Below, piece by piece: positions 22,821 to 32,025 of a stretch of DNA of 37,799 nt. The notes under the pieces were generated by a model. It did not search any database and was not told the DNA's origin. It worked only from the letters and a program-made list of their open reading frames with translations. Source of the DNA: Mucilaginibacter sp. (lineage in GTDB: Bacteria; Bacteroidota; Bacteroidia; Sphingobacteriales; Sphingobacteriaceae); assembly GCA_028287975.1 (NCBI GenBank), contig JAQBOP010000392.1:1-37799 (forward strand), given 5' to 3'. Every line of letters begins with the position of its first letter. The first letter of the stretch is position 1. Both the position numbers and the translations under genes were made by a program.

Positions 22821-23136
22821 ATAAACGTTTAAACCATATTGGTAACACCTGGTAGATGTTAAAATAGCCAGACGGCTGTGCTCACCTTCAATTTACAAAA
22901 TTAACTTTTTTTGGGTCATTATCATGATATTTTTAAAACCCAATCAATAAAACTATTAATTCACCTATACAATTATTATGGTTATACGTTTTTTATTGTT
23001 AAATTGATTAGAAAAAGCACAATAAAAACTAAATTTTATAATTGCATAATGTTATCTGATATAATACAAGCATATTTGATTTTTGTTTGATTAACACAAT
23101 AAAAACATTTATCTGCAACCAAAGTAATTAGCCATA
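22821..23136. other. A+T-rich divergent intergenic region
   Basis: 316 bases between the minus-strand SDR and the plus-strand GT4 gene. The minus-strand box TAATTTTG (22896-22903) fits TAnnTTTG for the SDR operon. On the plus strand CATATTTG (23071-23078) is a one-mismatch box before the GT4 start. No -33 element sits at standard distance. Nothing else recognised. Confidence 0.4.
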
Positions 23137-24369
23137 ATGAATATTCTTGTTGTAAACTGGACATGGTATCCAAGCGGCGGAGATTGGACCTATGTTGAAA
23201 ATGTGGTTGATCTTTACCAAAAAAAAGGGTACCGGGTTATACCATTTTCAATGAAGGACGACAGGAACTTTCCATCGCCCTACAGCGATTATTTTATTGA
23301 GAACATAGATTATAAAAAAATTAACCGGCGCAGTATTACCGCGGGCTTAAAAGTTGTAAGTAAAAGTATTTACTCTGTCGAGGCACAGAAAAATTTAGAA
23401 CGGCTTTTAAACGATGTTAAAATAGATTTCGCGCACATAAACGTTATCCATCATTATATAACCCCTACTATTTTAAAAATACTTAAAGAGAAAAACATAC
23501 CTATCATCTGGACATTGCATGAATACACCCCTATATGCCCGGAGAGCACTTTTATAAGCCATGACCAGATATGCGAGCGGTGTTTTGGCGGCGCATTTTA
23601 TAATTGTATTACCCACTCCTGTAAAAAAGGATCATACCTGGCAAGTACGGTGGCCGCGCTTGAAAACTATGTTCACAGGTATCTCAACTACTACTCGTAT
23701 GTAGATCATTATGTTTGCCCGTCGGTTTTTTTGTACGAAAAATTCAGATCTTTTAATTTCTTTGCTGATAAGCTTGTTCAGCTTTATCATGGCTATGATT
23801 ATACAGAAATTGCAGCCGCAGCATTAAAGCCCCGCTTATTCGACGAAAAATATATTGTATTTGTTGGCCGCCTGGAGAAAATAAAAGGCGCACACACCGT
23901 GTTAAATGCCATGAAACAATGCCCGGATATTGAACTTAAAATTATAGGAACCGGGACACAAGAGCAGGCCCTGCAAGAGTTTAAGGAAACTCACGGATTA
24001 AACAATGTTACCTTCCTGGGCAAAAAAACCAAACAGGAAACTTTACAGATAATTAACGGTGCGGAGTTTTTGATCTGTGCATCAGAATGGTATGAGGTTT
24101 TAGGTTTTACAGTAGTCGAGGCTATGGCGCTGGGTAAGCCGGTTATCGGTTCGGCCATAGGTGCTATACCCGAAATGGTGATTAATAATCATACCGGTTT
24201 TTTATTTGAGCCGGGCAATTACAACCAGCTTGCCGAAAAGGTCAAAGCATTATACGTAGATAACGAACGGATAATTGAAATGGGCAAAAATGCGCGGCAA
24301 CACATCAATCAGCTCATCAATACCGAAAAGCATTTTGAAGGTTTACAAAAACTAATTCCCGGTTTATAG
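23137..24369 (+). CDS. GT4 family glycosyltransferase with cysteine-rich insert
   Basis: A 410-residue GT-B glycosyltransferase. N-terminal part: MNILVVNWTWYPSGGDWTYVENVVDLY with the Gly-Gly donor loop; WTLHEYTPICPESTF (about 128-142) is followed by a Cys-rich stretch, CERCFGGAFYNCITHSC (four Cys in about 17 residues), seen in a subset of GT4 enzymes and possibly metal-binding. C-terminal part: KYIVFVGRLEKIKGAHTVLNAM (about 246-267) and SEWYEVLGFTVVEAMALGKPVIG (E-x7-E, about 326-348). Stand-alone start after the long A+T-rich region; 86 bases later the export gene begins with its own candidate promoter. Confidence 0.88.
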   Translation: MNILVVNWTWYPSGGDWTYVENVVDLYQKKGYRVIPFSMKDDRNFPSPYSDYFIENIDYKKINRRSITAGLKVVSKSIYSVEAQKNLERLLNDVKIDFAHINVIHHYITPTILKILKEKNIPIIWTLHEYTPICPESTFISHDQICERCFGGAFYNCITHSCKKGSYLASTVAALENYVHRYLNYYSYVDHYVCPSVFLYEKFRSFNFFADKLVQLYHGYDYTEIAAAALKPRLFDEKYIVFVGRLEKIKGAHTVLNAMKQCPDIELKIIGTGTQEQALQEFKETHGLNNVTFLGKKTKQETLQIINGAEFLICASEWYEVLGFTVVEAMALGKPVIGSAIGAIPEMVINNHTGFLFEPGNYNQLAEKVKALYVDNERIIEMGKNARQHINQLINTEKHFEGLQKLIPGL

Positions 24370-24421
24370 GTTCTAACACCTTGTACTATTTGCACTATAG
24401 CTTTAGACTGATATAATATTT

Positions 24422-24429
24422 TATATTTG
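24422..24429 (+). promoter_or_regulatory. Candidate -7 box for the Wza-like export operon
   Basis: TATATTTG is an exact TAnnTTTG match 26 bases before the ATG at 24456, which gives a leader of about 20 bases. The best -33-like TTTG (24389-24392) is 29 bases away, beyond the usual spacing. Confidence 0.45.
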
Positions 24430-24455
24430 CATACTTAGATTAACATCAATTTTTC

Positions 24456-26795
24456 ATGCGCATTAAATACCTGTTTTATATATTATTTCTTAGTTTAATA
24501 TTTATTGCCGGCCAGAGTAAAGCCCAGGGAATATCCCTAAGCGATCTGAAAAGCATGAAGGTAAGCCAGGCCTCTGACGAGCAGATCATACAAGCCTGGA
24601 AAAAAATACAGGATGCCGGTTTATCCGAACAACAAGCCTATGAGCTGATGGCTAAAAACGGGCTGCCGCCAGATGAGGTCCAGGCGTTTAAAGACAGGGT
24701 AACATTACTGGGCCTAAACGGCAAGTCCACCGCTCCTATAAAAAGCCTCTCAACAGAAAAACAAACAACAGGCTCTTCCCGTGACGTTATAGATATGGTG
24801 GTAAAGCCAAAACCATTTGAGCATCCGCCAGTAAAAAAATCACAGCCGGTATTAGAAGTTTACGGCACGCAGTTTTTTAAACAAGCTATTAGTTTTGAAC
24901 CCAATTTCTCTATAGCTACCCCTAAAAGTTACGTGCTTGGCCCCGGTGATAAGGTTATTGTATTACTAACCGGCCTGAATGAAAAAAATCTTGAAGCAAT
25001 AGTAACTCCCGACGGTAATGTACAAATACCGTTTGCAGGCCTGGTATATGTAAATGGTTTTACAATTGAACAGGCTACCAGCTTAATAAGGAGTAAAATG
25101 ACCAAAATCTATCCGGGTTTAAGATCCGGGCAGACGCAATTAACCGTAAACCTGGGCAACACCCGCAGTATAAAAGTAACGGTTAAAGGCGAGGTTAAAA
25201 CTCCCGGATCATATACCCTATCGTCTTTGGCAACCTTGCCTAACGCGCTGTATAATTCAGGCGGGCCAAGCGCAAATGGTTCATTAAGATATATTAAGCT
25301 GATAAGAAATAACAAGCTTTACAAAACGATAGATTTTTACGGCTACCTGCAAAACGGGATCCAGGACGGAAACATCAGGCTTGAAGACCAGGATGTGATA
25401 CAGATCCCGGTTTATAAAAAGAGAGTAAGTATTAGCGGCGAGGTAAAAGATCCGGCTATTTATGAGCTAAAAGACGATGAGCATTTAGATGACCTGATCA
25501 AATATGCCAGTGGATTTAACGACACCGCGTACACCGGCGTTGCCAAAGTCGACCAAATTAATGATCTGCAGCGCGAGGTAAAAGATGTACCGGCTAATCT
25601 TTTTGCCAACTATACTCCTCATAACGGCGATAAAGTACAAATCGGCGCCATAACCAATCGCTACACCAACCGCGTGGTGCTTCAAGGGTCAGTTTATCGT
25701 CCGGATGTTTACGAACTTACAGCGGGGCTTACATTGGGCCAGCTTTTGAAACAAGCACAAGGCTTAAAGCCGGAAGCTTATATGGAACGCGGCTATATTA
25801 ACCGTACACTCCCAAACCTGGAAAAACAAAGCATACCGTTTAAGCCAACTGATGTGCTTAATGGCGCTAATGATATACCGCTGCTACGCGAAGATACCGT
25901 TGTTATTATGGATAGGCAGGCTTTTGTGTCTGAGCAAAAGGTTACAGTAAGCGGTTATGTAAAGCGCCCATCGATCATCACTTATCGCAAAGGATTAAAA
26001 CTGGCAGATGTGATCGCGATGTCGGGTGGGTTTGCTGATGAAGCAGCCGACCATCACATTGAAGTAAACAGGGTTATAAAAAATGCGTCAGACAGTGTAG
26101 CTAACCAGCAGGTTAACACTTTTATTGTAGATATGAGCGACAATAATGATGCTAACCGCAACATCGAATTGCAACCAATGGATGTGATCAATGTACCGCG
26201 GTTAGTTAATTACCGTTCGTTAGGTGATGTTGCTGTTAAGGGAGAAGTTGTATTTCCGGGAGTGTATCCGGTGGAAAAAAGAAATGAAACCGCGCTCGAT
26301 TTTTTACAACGAGCCGGCGGTGTTACCCCATATGGTTCGATGGAAAATACCCAGGTTTACAGGAATGGTGTACGTGTTAATCTTGATCTGACTGCAAAAC
26401 ATGCTACAGAATCCAGTAAAAACATGATATTGCTGCCTGGTGATAGTGTTTATGTCCCGCGTGTGATATCTTATGTTGAGGTGTCTGGCGCAGTAAATAA
26501 CCCGCAATACATCAACTATAAAGGGCGTAGTTTTAAATATTACATTAATGCCGCTGCAGGTACTACCCAAAATGCGCGGTTAAAAGGAGCATATATTAAG
26601 TATCCTGATGGTTTAAATCAACCTATAAGGCATTTCTTGTTTTTCCGCCGGTACCCGGCTGTTAAACCGGGCAGTAAGATCGTAGTTCCTGAAAAAACGC
26701 CGGATAATAAAATTAAAATAGGCTTTGGTGATCTGGGCAGTATAGCCGCAGCATTAACTGCGTTGGTAAGTATTGTTGCTATTTTACATAAATAA
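24456..26795 (+). CDS. Wza-like polysaccharide export protein with six SLBB-type repeats
   Basis: A 779-residue exported protein with signal peptide MRIKYLFYILFLSLIFIAGQSKAQ. After a helical stretch (30-80) comes the polysaccharide export domain with YVLGPGDKVIVLLTGL (159-174) and TPDGNVQIPFAGLVYVNGFT. Then six SLBB-type beta-grasp repeats begin at about 243 (VKGEVKTPGSYTL), 327 (ISGEVKDPAIYEL), 410 (LQGSVYRPDVYEL), 496 (VSGYVKRPSIITY), 594 (VKGEVVFPGVYPV) and 676 (VSGAVNNPQYINY). It ends with a hydrophobic segment (LGSIAAALTALVSIVAIL) and short charged tail. In the model it forms the periplasmic/outer-membrane channel for the polymer. It is much longer than E. coli Wza and has no lipobox Cys. 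Three bases before the Wzz-like gene. Confidence 0.92.
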   Translation: MRIKYLFYILFLSLIFIAGQSKAQGISLSDLKSMKVSQASDEQIIQAWKKIQDAGLSEQQAYELMAKNGLPPDEVQAFKDRVTLLGLNGKSTAPIKSLSTEKQTTGSSRDVIDMVVKPKPFEHPPVKKSQPVLEVYGTQFFKQAISFEPNFSIATPKSYVLGPGDKVIVLLTGLNEKNLEAIVTPDGNVQIPFAGLVYVNGFTIEQATSLIRSKMTKIYPGLRSGQTQLTVNLGNTRSIKVTVKGEVKTPGSYTLSSLATLPNALYNSGGPSANGSLRYIKLIRNNKLYKTIDFYGYLQNGIQDGNIRLEDQDVIQIPVYKKRVSISGEVKDPAIYELKDDEHLDDLIKYASGFNDTAYTGVAKVDQINDLQREVKDVPANLFANYTPHNGDKVQIGAITNRYTNRVVLQGSVYRPDVYELTAGLTLGQLLKQAQGLKPEAYMERGYINRTLPNLEKQSIPFKPTDVLNGANDIPLLREDTVVIMDRQAFVSEQKVTVSGYVKRPSIITYRKGLKLADVIAMSGGFADEAADHHIEVNRVIKNASDSVANQQVNTFIVDMSDNNDANRNIELQPMDVINVPRLVNYRSLGDVAVKGEVVFPGVYPVEKRNETALDFLQRAGGVTPYGSMENTQVYRNGVRVNLDLTAKHATESSKNMILLPGDSVYVPRVISYVEVSGAVNNPQYINYKGRSFKYYINAAAGTTQNARLKGAYIKYPDGLNQPIRHFLFFRRYPAVKPGSKIVVPEKTPDNKIKIGFGDLGSIAAALTALVSIVAILHK

Positions 26796-26798
26796 AAT

Positions 26799-27866
26799 AT
26801 GAACCAGGAAAATACGCAATATCCTTACGAGCCCGAATTTTCGATCAAGAAACTGATTAATGACCGTGTTGATGATATAAAATACGTTTTAAGCTTTAAA
26901 ACCGCGCTGATAATAGCTTTGATTGCCGGAGGCCTGGCAGGTGCGGTAACCGCATGGGTGCGCGATCCTACCTATACCGCCCAATTAACGTTTGTAGTAG
27001 ACGATTCAAAATCATCAGGTGGCGCCGGGGGGTTATCGGCTTTAGCAGGTTTGGCCGGGTTTGACCTGAATGGAATAGGCGGAGGGAGCGGCGTACTGGC
27101 GGGTGATAATGTGCAGGAACTCATAAAAAGTCATAAACTGATAAAAGCTACACTGTTAACTGCTTATGATAGTACCCAAACACTGGCAGACAAGTATGCC
27201 ACAGTTTATAAGCTTAATGAAAAATGGCTTAAGTACAGCCCTGACGGAAAGATAACCCGCTTTCCGTTAAATGGTACACATAACACCAGGTTACAGGATA
27301 GTTTATTGCATGAAATGACCACGCTGATATTGTCGGGCGAGTTTGAAATAGCAAAGACAGATAAGAAGCTGGGTTTTTTTGAGGTAAACACTACCATGAA
27401 GGACGAACGGCTGGCCCAGCTTTTTTGCACCCGAATGATCAATCAATCAACTAATTTTTATATAAGCACAAAAACGCAAAGGTTAAGGGACAACGTTAAC
27501 CGTTTGCAAAAACGTGCTGATAGCATTGGGGTGATACTTAATCGTAAAACTTATGCGGCAGCGGCAGCTAATCAAAGTACATTAGATCTTAATCCGGCTT
27601 ATACAGCCTCTAACGCAAATATTGAAGTGAGAGAACGTGATAAGGTAGTGCTATCAACTGTTTTTTCTGAAACTGTAAAAAACCTTGAAGCAAGCAAAAC
27701 TATGCTTGCTCAAGCCACACCAACGGTACAAATTGTTGATGAACCTGAACTGCCTTTAAAGAAAAACAAATTAAAATTTTCCATTGCCATCCCTGCAGGC
27801 ATATTATTATTTGAATTGGTGCTTAGCTTTTATATATTATTTACCCGCAAAAAATCTAAAACCTAA
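26799..27866 (+). CDS. Wzz-like chain-length determinant / polysaccharide co-polymerase
   Basis: A 355-residue protein with a transmembrane helix at about 36-56 (ALIIALIAGGLAGAVTAWV), a periplasmic domain with YTAQLTFVVDD at its start (typical Wzz start), a Gly-rich stretch GGAGGLSALAGLAGFDLNGIGGGSG (about 72-96), a helical middle with coiled-coil character (about 225-245 and 270-300) and a second helix at about 331-350 (IAIPAGILLFELVLSFYIL), preceded by the Pro-rich motif VDEPELPLKKNK. It lacks the Walker motifs and Tyr-rich tail of a fused BY-kinase. It should set polymer length together with Wzy and Wza. The gene starts 3 bases after the export gene; its end overlaps the convergent Wzi-like gene by 4 bases. 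Confidence 0.9.
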   Translation: MNQENTQYPYEPEFSIKKLINDRVDDIKYVLSFKTALIIALIAGGLAGAVTAWVRDPTYTAQLTFVVDDSKSSGGAGGLSALAGLAGFDLNGIGGGSGVLAGDNVQELIKSHKLIKATLLTAYDSTQTLADKYATVYKLNEKWLKYSPDGKITRFPLNGTHNTRLQDSLLHEMTTLILSGEFEIAKTDKKLGFFEVNTTMKDERLAQLFCTRMINQSTNFYISTKTQRLRDNVNRLQKRADSIGVILNRKTYAAAAANQSTLDLNPAYTASNANIEVRERDKVVLSTVFSETVKNLEASKTMLAQATPTVQIVDEPELPLKKNKLKFSIAIPAGILLFELVLSFYILFTRKKSKT

Positions 27867-29569
27867 AATCTATAACTGATACCTAATTCGCCGTGCAAAT
27901 TATAAACATTGTTATGTGGTATATAATAATTGCCAGGCGTGTAATCTTTTAATATCCACTCGTAATTTAATGATTTAATTTCCTGAAGCTTCGCATTAAA
28001 TAAGAAATTCTTATAGTTCCATTCTCCTTTTAAGGCAAATGCAAAATCAACCCAATTACGGCTATTGCCGTTAATAGGAGTTAAATAAGTTTCTGAAAAG
28101 TCTACATCATGTTCAAACCTTTCAAATTCAATTCCCAATTTTTTTAACCCGGATACCCAACTAATATCAATAGATTGTATATTACCCCCCGTGCCGGTGC
28201 CGGCACCTAATGTTTGCCCGTCGTTAGTATGCCCTTGCAGTAACTGGTAATTTGTATACCATAAACCAACTTCCCTTATTGATCGCTCTGCATGCTGGGA
28301 TGTTTGGGTTATTTCTGCACTAACTAAAATATGCTGATCATTACTTCCGTTAAATGGTAACATTTTTCTTAACCCAAATACGTACGCTCTTGAGTGTTCC
28401 GGTGATTGTAACAGGTCTGACAGGTTGTATAAATTATCTTCCCAGCCATATTCTAAATAAACCTCTGCCTGTGCTTTCGGAAATAACCATCTGCCATAAA
28501 GCGATGTTATTTGATCACGCGGAAAAAGATCACCTACACCATTGTTAACATCATTCTTAGTATAAGATGTAAAAAATGGCACATAGGCATTAAATCCCCC
28601 GGTTTTTACGTCATTATAATACGCGTCAAATGTCCGTATTATTCCTAATGTAAATCCGGGAATCCAATTTGGGTGATAGTTTATGTTGAAACCCGTAAAA
28701 TAACGCCAATCATTCCTTTTTTTAGCATACAGGTTTGTTCCGTCAGGCAGCGCGGTAGTTAATAGTGGGGGATACCCTGAATTATCTAAATGCCCGGCTA
28801 TAACCTGGCCTTCAAAATATCCTATATAAGTTTTTATCGGTTTAACAGTATTAATTGTCAGGTGTTTAAAACCGGCAGCATTGTTGGTTAGTACCAATGC
28901 ATTTGAAATACCCGGGCCCCACCATAAATTTTCGTTAGATAAGCCTATTGACATAGGACCAAATGTTAACCTGATACTGCTTTGGCCTAAAAAGGCTTTA
29001 TTATATGCACCGGTACCATAACGTTCAGGCCAATCAATCATATTATGAAAGCTGTAATATCTTTGCAATTCAACATTTGAACGATCTGTAGCATATCCTG
29101 TAAAATCAGTATTAGCGGCATAAACATATTCCGGGCGCAGCTGAATACTTAAAGGCCCGTATTTTATAAAAAAACCACCGCTAACCATTGTCTGGTATCC
29201 GCGTGCGGGTATCATGGCACCATCATTCCAACCATACGGATGGTCAGAATTGAATTGTTGCTGCCAGCTTAAGGGTAAAATTTGAAACTGGCCTTTGCCG
29301 TTACCAAAAGAAACAATGCTGCTTCCTATCCAGTGGTCTTGTTTTAAAGTACCGTCAGGATCATATATATCCTCTGTGTTTAACGCCGCTTTAAACAGCA
29401 ACGGCCTCACAGAAAAAGATTGCGTCGAATCAACCTTACCAAGCAATTGCATCCGTCTGTAGTAATCGTCCAACACCGGCGCCCCAACAGGTATAGATTG
29501 CGTATATGCCCTGCCGGCGAAAATTAAACAGGCAAAGATGACATTTAATGTAAAAAATGTTTTTTTCAT
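27863..29569 (-). CDS. Capsule assembly Wzi-like outer-membrane protein (copy A)
   Basis: A 568-residue exported protein (signal peptide MKKTFFTLNVIFACLIFAGRAYTQS) that should form an outer-membrane beta-barrel. The segment SNENLWWGPGISNALV (about 211-226) carries the WWGPG motif of Bacteroidota Wzi-like proteins, and HPYGWNDGAMIPARGYQTMVSGGFF (about 110-135) with LSIQLRPEYVYAAN is shared with its neighbour. The C-terminus NLHGELGISYRF ends in aromatic Phe, as barrels do. In E. coli, Wzi is a lectin that holds capsule at the surface. The gene is last in a minus-strand three-gene operon (lipoprotein, copy B, copy A), 11 bases after copy B, and overlaps the convergent Wzz gene by 4 bases. Confidence 0.9.
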   Translation of the reverse strand: MKKTFFTLNVIFACLIFAGRAYTQSIPVGAPVLDDYYRRMQLLGKVDSTQSFSVRPLLFKAALNTEDIYDPDGTLKQDHWIGSSIVSFGNGKGQFQILPLSWQQQFNSDHPYGWNDGAMIPARGYQTMVSGGFFIKYGPLSIQLRPEYVYAANTDFTGYATDRSNVELQRYYSFHNMIDWPERYGTGAYNKAFLGQSSIRLTFGPMSIGLSNENLWWGPGISNALVLTNNAAGFKHLTINTVKPIKTYIGYFEGQVIAGHLDNSGYPPLLTTALPDGTNLYAKKRNDWRYFTGFNINYHPNWIPGFTLGIIRTFDAYYNDVKTGGFNAYVPFFTSYTKNDVNNGVGDLFPRDQITSLYGRWLFPKAQAEVYLEYGWEDNLYNLSDLLQSPEHSRAYVFGLRKMLPFNGSNDQHILVSAEITQTSQHAERSIREVGLWYTNYQLLQGHTNDGQTLGAGTGTGGNIQSIDISWVSGLKKLGIEFERFEHDVDFSETYLTPINGNSRNWVDFAFALKGEWNYKNFLFNAKLQEIKSLNYEWILKDYTPGNYYIPHNNVYNLHGELGISYRF

Positions 29570-29580
29570 ATTAAATAATT

Positions 29581-31260
29581 TTAAAACCTGTAAGTCACCC
29601 CGGTTTGCAATTGCAGGTTAAATTGGTGTCGCTGATGTTGAAATTTTATGTCATCGCCGGGTTGAGTTAATCCCCATTGATAATCAAGCGACTGTATACC
29701 CTGAATTTTGGCGTTAAAGACCAAGTTTCTATAGTTCCATTCGCCGTTAAAAGCCACACTTAAGTCTACCCAATGACGTGAATAATCCTTACTATCCTGA
29801 AATGCATAGTAATAAAAATCATTATCGTGAACATAGCGCTCAATTTGTAAACCCAGTTTTTTAAGTCCCTTTACCCAACTAACTTCTACCGACTGTAAGT
29901 TACCACCCGGGCCAATGCCAGCACCTAATTCCTGGCCTTGATTGGTATAGCCTTGTCTTACATTTTGGCTTACGTACCATTCTTTTCCCTGTATGTCATC
30001 TGTAATACTTGTTCCCTGCAATTGGGTAACCTCAACCCCAACCAGGATGTTTTCATCCGGTTTTTGTTGAAATGGTAAAAGCTTTCTTAACCCAAAAATA
30101 TAAGCACGTGATTCATTTGGATTTAACAATGATTGTTCAAGATCCAATGTGTTGTTATAATGTCCGTATTCGAAATAAATTTCGGCATGTTCTTGTGGCC
30201 AAAGCCAGCGCATAAACATTGAGCTTATCCTGTCTTGTTTGTTGATAGGTTGGTCGGGCGCAGTTGTCTTGTTAACAGTAGAGAAAAAAGGCAAATAATC
30301 GCCAATGCCGCTTAAATTTTTACCATATGCTTGTTGGGCCTGATCAAAACCTAAAAACAATCCCGGAACCCATTTAGGTTGCCATGTTATAATTACCCCT
30401 GATAGATAGCGCCAATTTGTGGGCTTAGGCACGTATAGGTTAGTACCAAAAAAAGTTTTATCAGGCACCAATGGTGCAAAACCTGAGCTTTTTGGGTTTC
30501 CGCCAATCATCATACCTTCAAAAGAGCCTATAGGAGTGTTTATTGGTTTTAATGTATTTAAGGTAAAATGGGGGAAACCAGGAGCGGTATTACTCATTAA
30601 CAGCGAGTTTCTGATACCAGGGCCCCACCATAAGTTTTCTGTAGATACACCTGCCGATATGCCTTTATAATTTAACCTTATACTGCTTTGCCCCCAATAT
30701 GCTTTTGTGTAGGCCTGAGTACCAAATCTCACAGGCAGGTCCACATTGTTATAAATATCGTAATACCTGGCAAAGATAACGTCGTATTGATTTTTATCAA
30801 AAGTGTCAAATGGTTGGTTTGCCGCACTCACAAACTCGGGTCTTAACTGGACGGATAACGGACCATATTGTGCAAAAAAACCTATGCTAACCATTGCTTG
30901 AAAACCCTTTGCCGGTATCATCGGGCCATCGTTCCACCCATAAGGGTGATTAGAATTTCCTTGTGTTTGAATGTTAAATGGTAAAAGAGCTGTCCTTAAC
31001 AAGCCGTTTTTACTTACCCATGTGGCGCCTGTATCCAGACCTTTTTCTGTATTGTCAGGGAAGTAAGCATTTTTATTGATATAACCCGGATAAAGCGGGC
31101 GTATAGTAAACGAAACCGAAGTATCAACATTTCCCAGCAATTGTAATCGCCTGTAATAGTCTTCGATCGCTGTGGTTCCAACAGGTAAGGATTGGGAGCG
31201 TGCGCTAAATTGAATACCAATTAACGAGACACATATAAGAGTAAACTTTACTATTTTCAT
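29581..31260 (-). CDS. Capsule assembly Wzi-like outer-membrane protein (copy B)
   Basis: A 559-residue exported protein (signal peptide MKIVKFTLICVSLIGIQFSARSQS) and clear paralogue of copy A: shared blocks include HPYGWNDGPMIPAKGFQAMVSIGFFAQYGPL, LRPEFVSAAN, STENLWWGPGIRNSLLMSNTAPGFPHFTLNTLKPI and a final Phe (TGVTYRF). The duplication is old, since the two differ at many positions outside the blocks. Both copies retain the WWGPG core, so both may be functional with different ligands or partners. The start overlaps the stop of the upstream lipoprotein gene by 4 bases (31257-31260), showing translational coupling. Confidence 0.9.
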   Translation of the reverse strand: MKIVKFTLICVSLIGIQFSARSQSLPVGTTAIEDYYRRLQLLGNVDTSVSFTIRPLYPGYINKNAYFPDNTEKGLDTGATWVSKNGLLRTALLPFNIQTQGNSNHPYGWNDGPMIPAKGFQAMVSIGFFAQYGPLSVQLRPEFVSAANQPFDTFDKNQYDVIFARYYDIYNNVDLPVRFGTQAYTKAYWGQSSIRLNYKGISAGVSTENLWWGPGIRNSLLMSNTAPGFPHFTLNTLKPINTPIGSFEGMMIGGNPKSSGFAPLVPDKTFFGTNLYVPKPTNWRYLSGVIITWQPKWVPGLFLGFDQAQQAYGKNLSGIGDYLPFFSTVNKTTAPDQPINKQDRISSMFMRWLWPQEHAEIYFEYGHYNNTLDLEQSLLNPNESRAYIFGLRKLLPFQQKPDENILVGVEVTQLQGTSITDDIQGKEWYVSQNVRQGYTNQGQELGAGIGPGGNLQSVEVSWVKGLKKLGLQIERYVHDNDFYYYAFQDSKDYSRHWVDLSVAFNGEWNYRNLVFNAKIQGIQSLDYQWGLTQPGDDIKFQHQRHQFNLQLQTGVTYRF

Positions 31261-31907
31261 AGGGTTGTTGCTTTGATATTTATGTTATCAACAGACCAAC
31301 TTTCGTCGCATTTCTGATCGGGTGCATTGCTTTGCACCAACTTATCTAAGCATTGTAGTACAAGCGTACTGCTGGTGTGGGTAAATGTTTTTGTAATTTT
31401 ATATTGTGTTGTAGTGTTTGAGCCGGTTAAGCTGCAAGCTCCGGGCAAATTAATTTTATATGCACCTTTTTTAGGATTGTTATAATTATTGGGATAATTG
31501 AGCGGATATGACTGCGGCGAACAAAAATTTCCAGCAGCACATATATCGTTTGAAAATGTGGTGTTGATATAGGTCTTTCCGTCTACCAGCATTTGCCAAA
31601 TATCCGGTCCGTCAGGAGCTGTCTTATTTCCATCCCAACTATCATGAATGTATAAATCAAAAGAGATAGTTATCAAATCGTGCTTGGGCAGGCTATTAAG
31701 GGTTAACTTAAAATTTCCGGCGTTAGCATTGCTGTTGTACTGGCCAAGTACAGCCGAGCCGTTAAATTGACCAAGTATAGCATTATCTATGTTGGCTATG
31801 TTGCCTGATTCAAAATCATTATTATACACAACTGTATCGCTATTAACGTGTGTTTTGCAAGAAAACATAAAAACAAATAGGATGGGGTACAGTAGCTTTT
31901 TATTCAT
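31257..31907 (-). CDS. Hypothetical lipoprotein, probable beta-sandwich, leader of the Wzi operon
   Basis: A 216-residue lipoprotein: MNKKLLYPILFVFMFSCKTH has a lipobox-like FMFSC with Cys17 as the likely modified residue. The mature part is rich in beta-prone, Asn/Gly/Thr-rich sequence with FDLYIHDSWDGNKTAPDGPDIWQMLVDGKTYI (about 85-115); Asp and Asn in DSWDGN and GPD may bind calcium. Four Cys (CAAGNFC, CSLTG, CDESW region) could form disulfides. It may bind the polysaccharide, but no named family is recognised with confidence. It overlaps copy B by 4 bases and so is first in the lipoprotein-WziB-WziA operon. Confidence 0.7.
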   Translation of the reverse strand: MNKKLLYPILFVFMFSCKTHVNSDTVVYNNDFESGNIANIDNAILGQFNGSAVLGQYNSNANAGNFKLTLNSLPKHDLITISFDLYIHDSWDGNKTAPDGPDIWQMLVDGKTYINTTFSNDICAAGNFCSPQSYPLNYPNNYNNPKKGAYKINLPGACSLTGSNTTTQYKITKTFTHTSSTLVLQCLDKLVQSNAPDQKCDESWSVDNINIKATTL

Positions 31908-32025
31908 TGATTAAATTTTGATATTCATTAATCGTCAAGAACCATAAATATTATAAAATGTTTTTATTGGCAATTTGTTTTATTGTATTTTAACTACCTT
32001 AATTAAATAGCAATTACTATATCGT

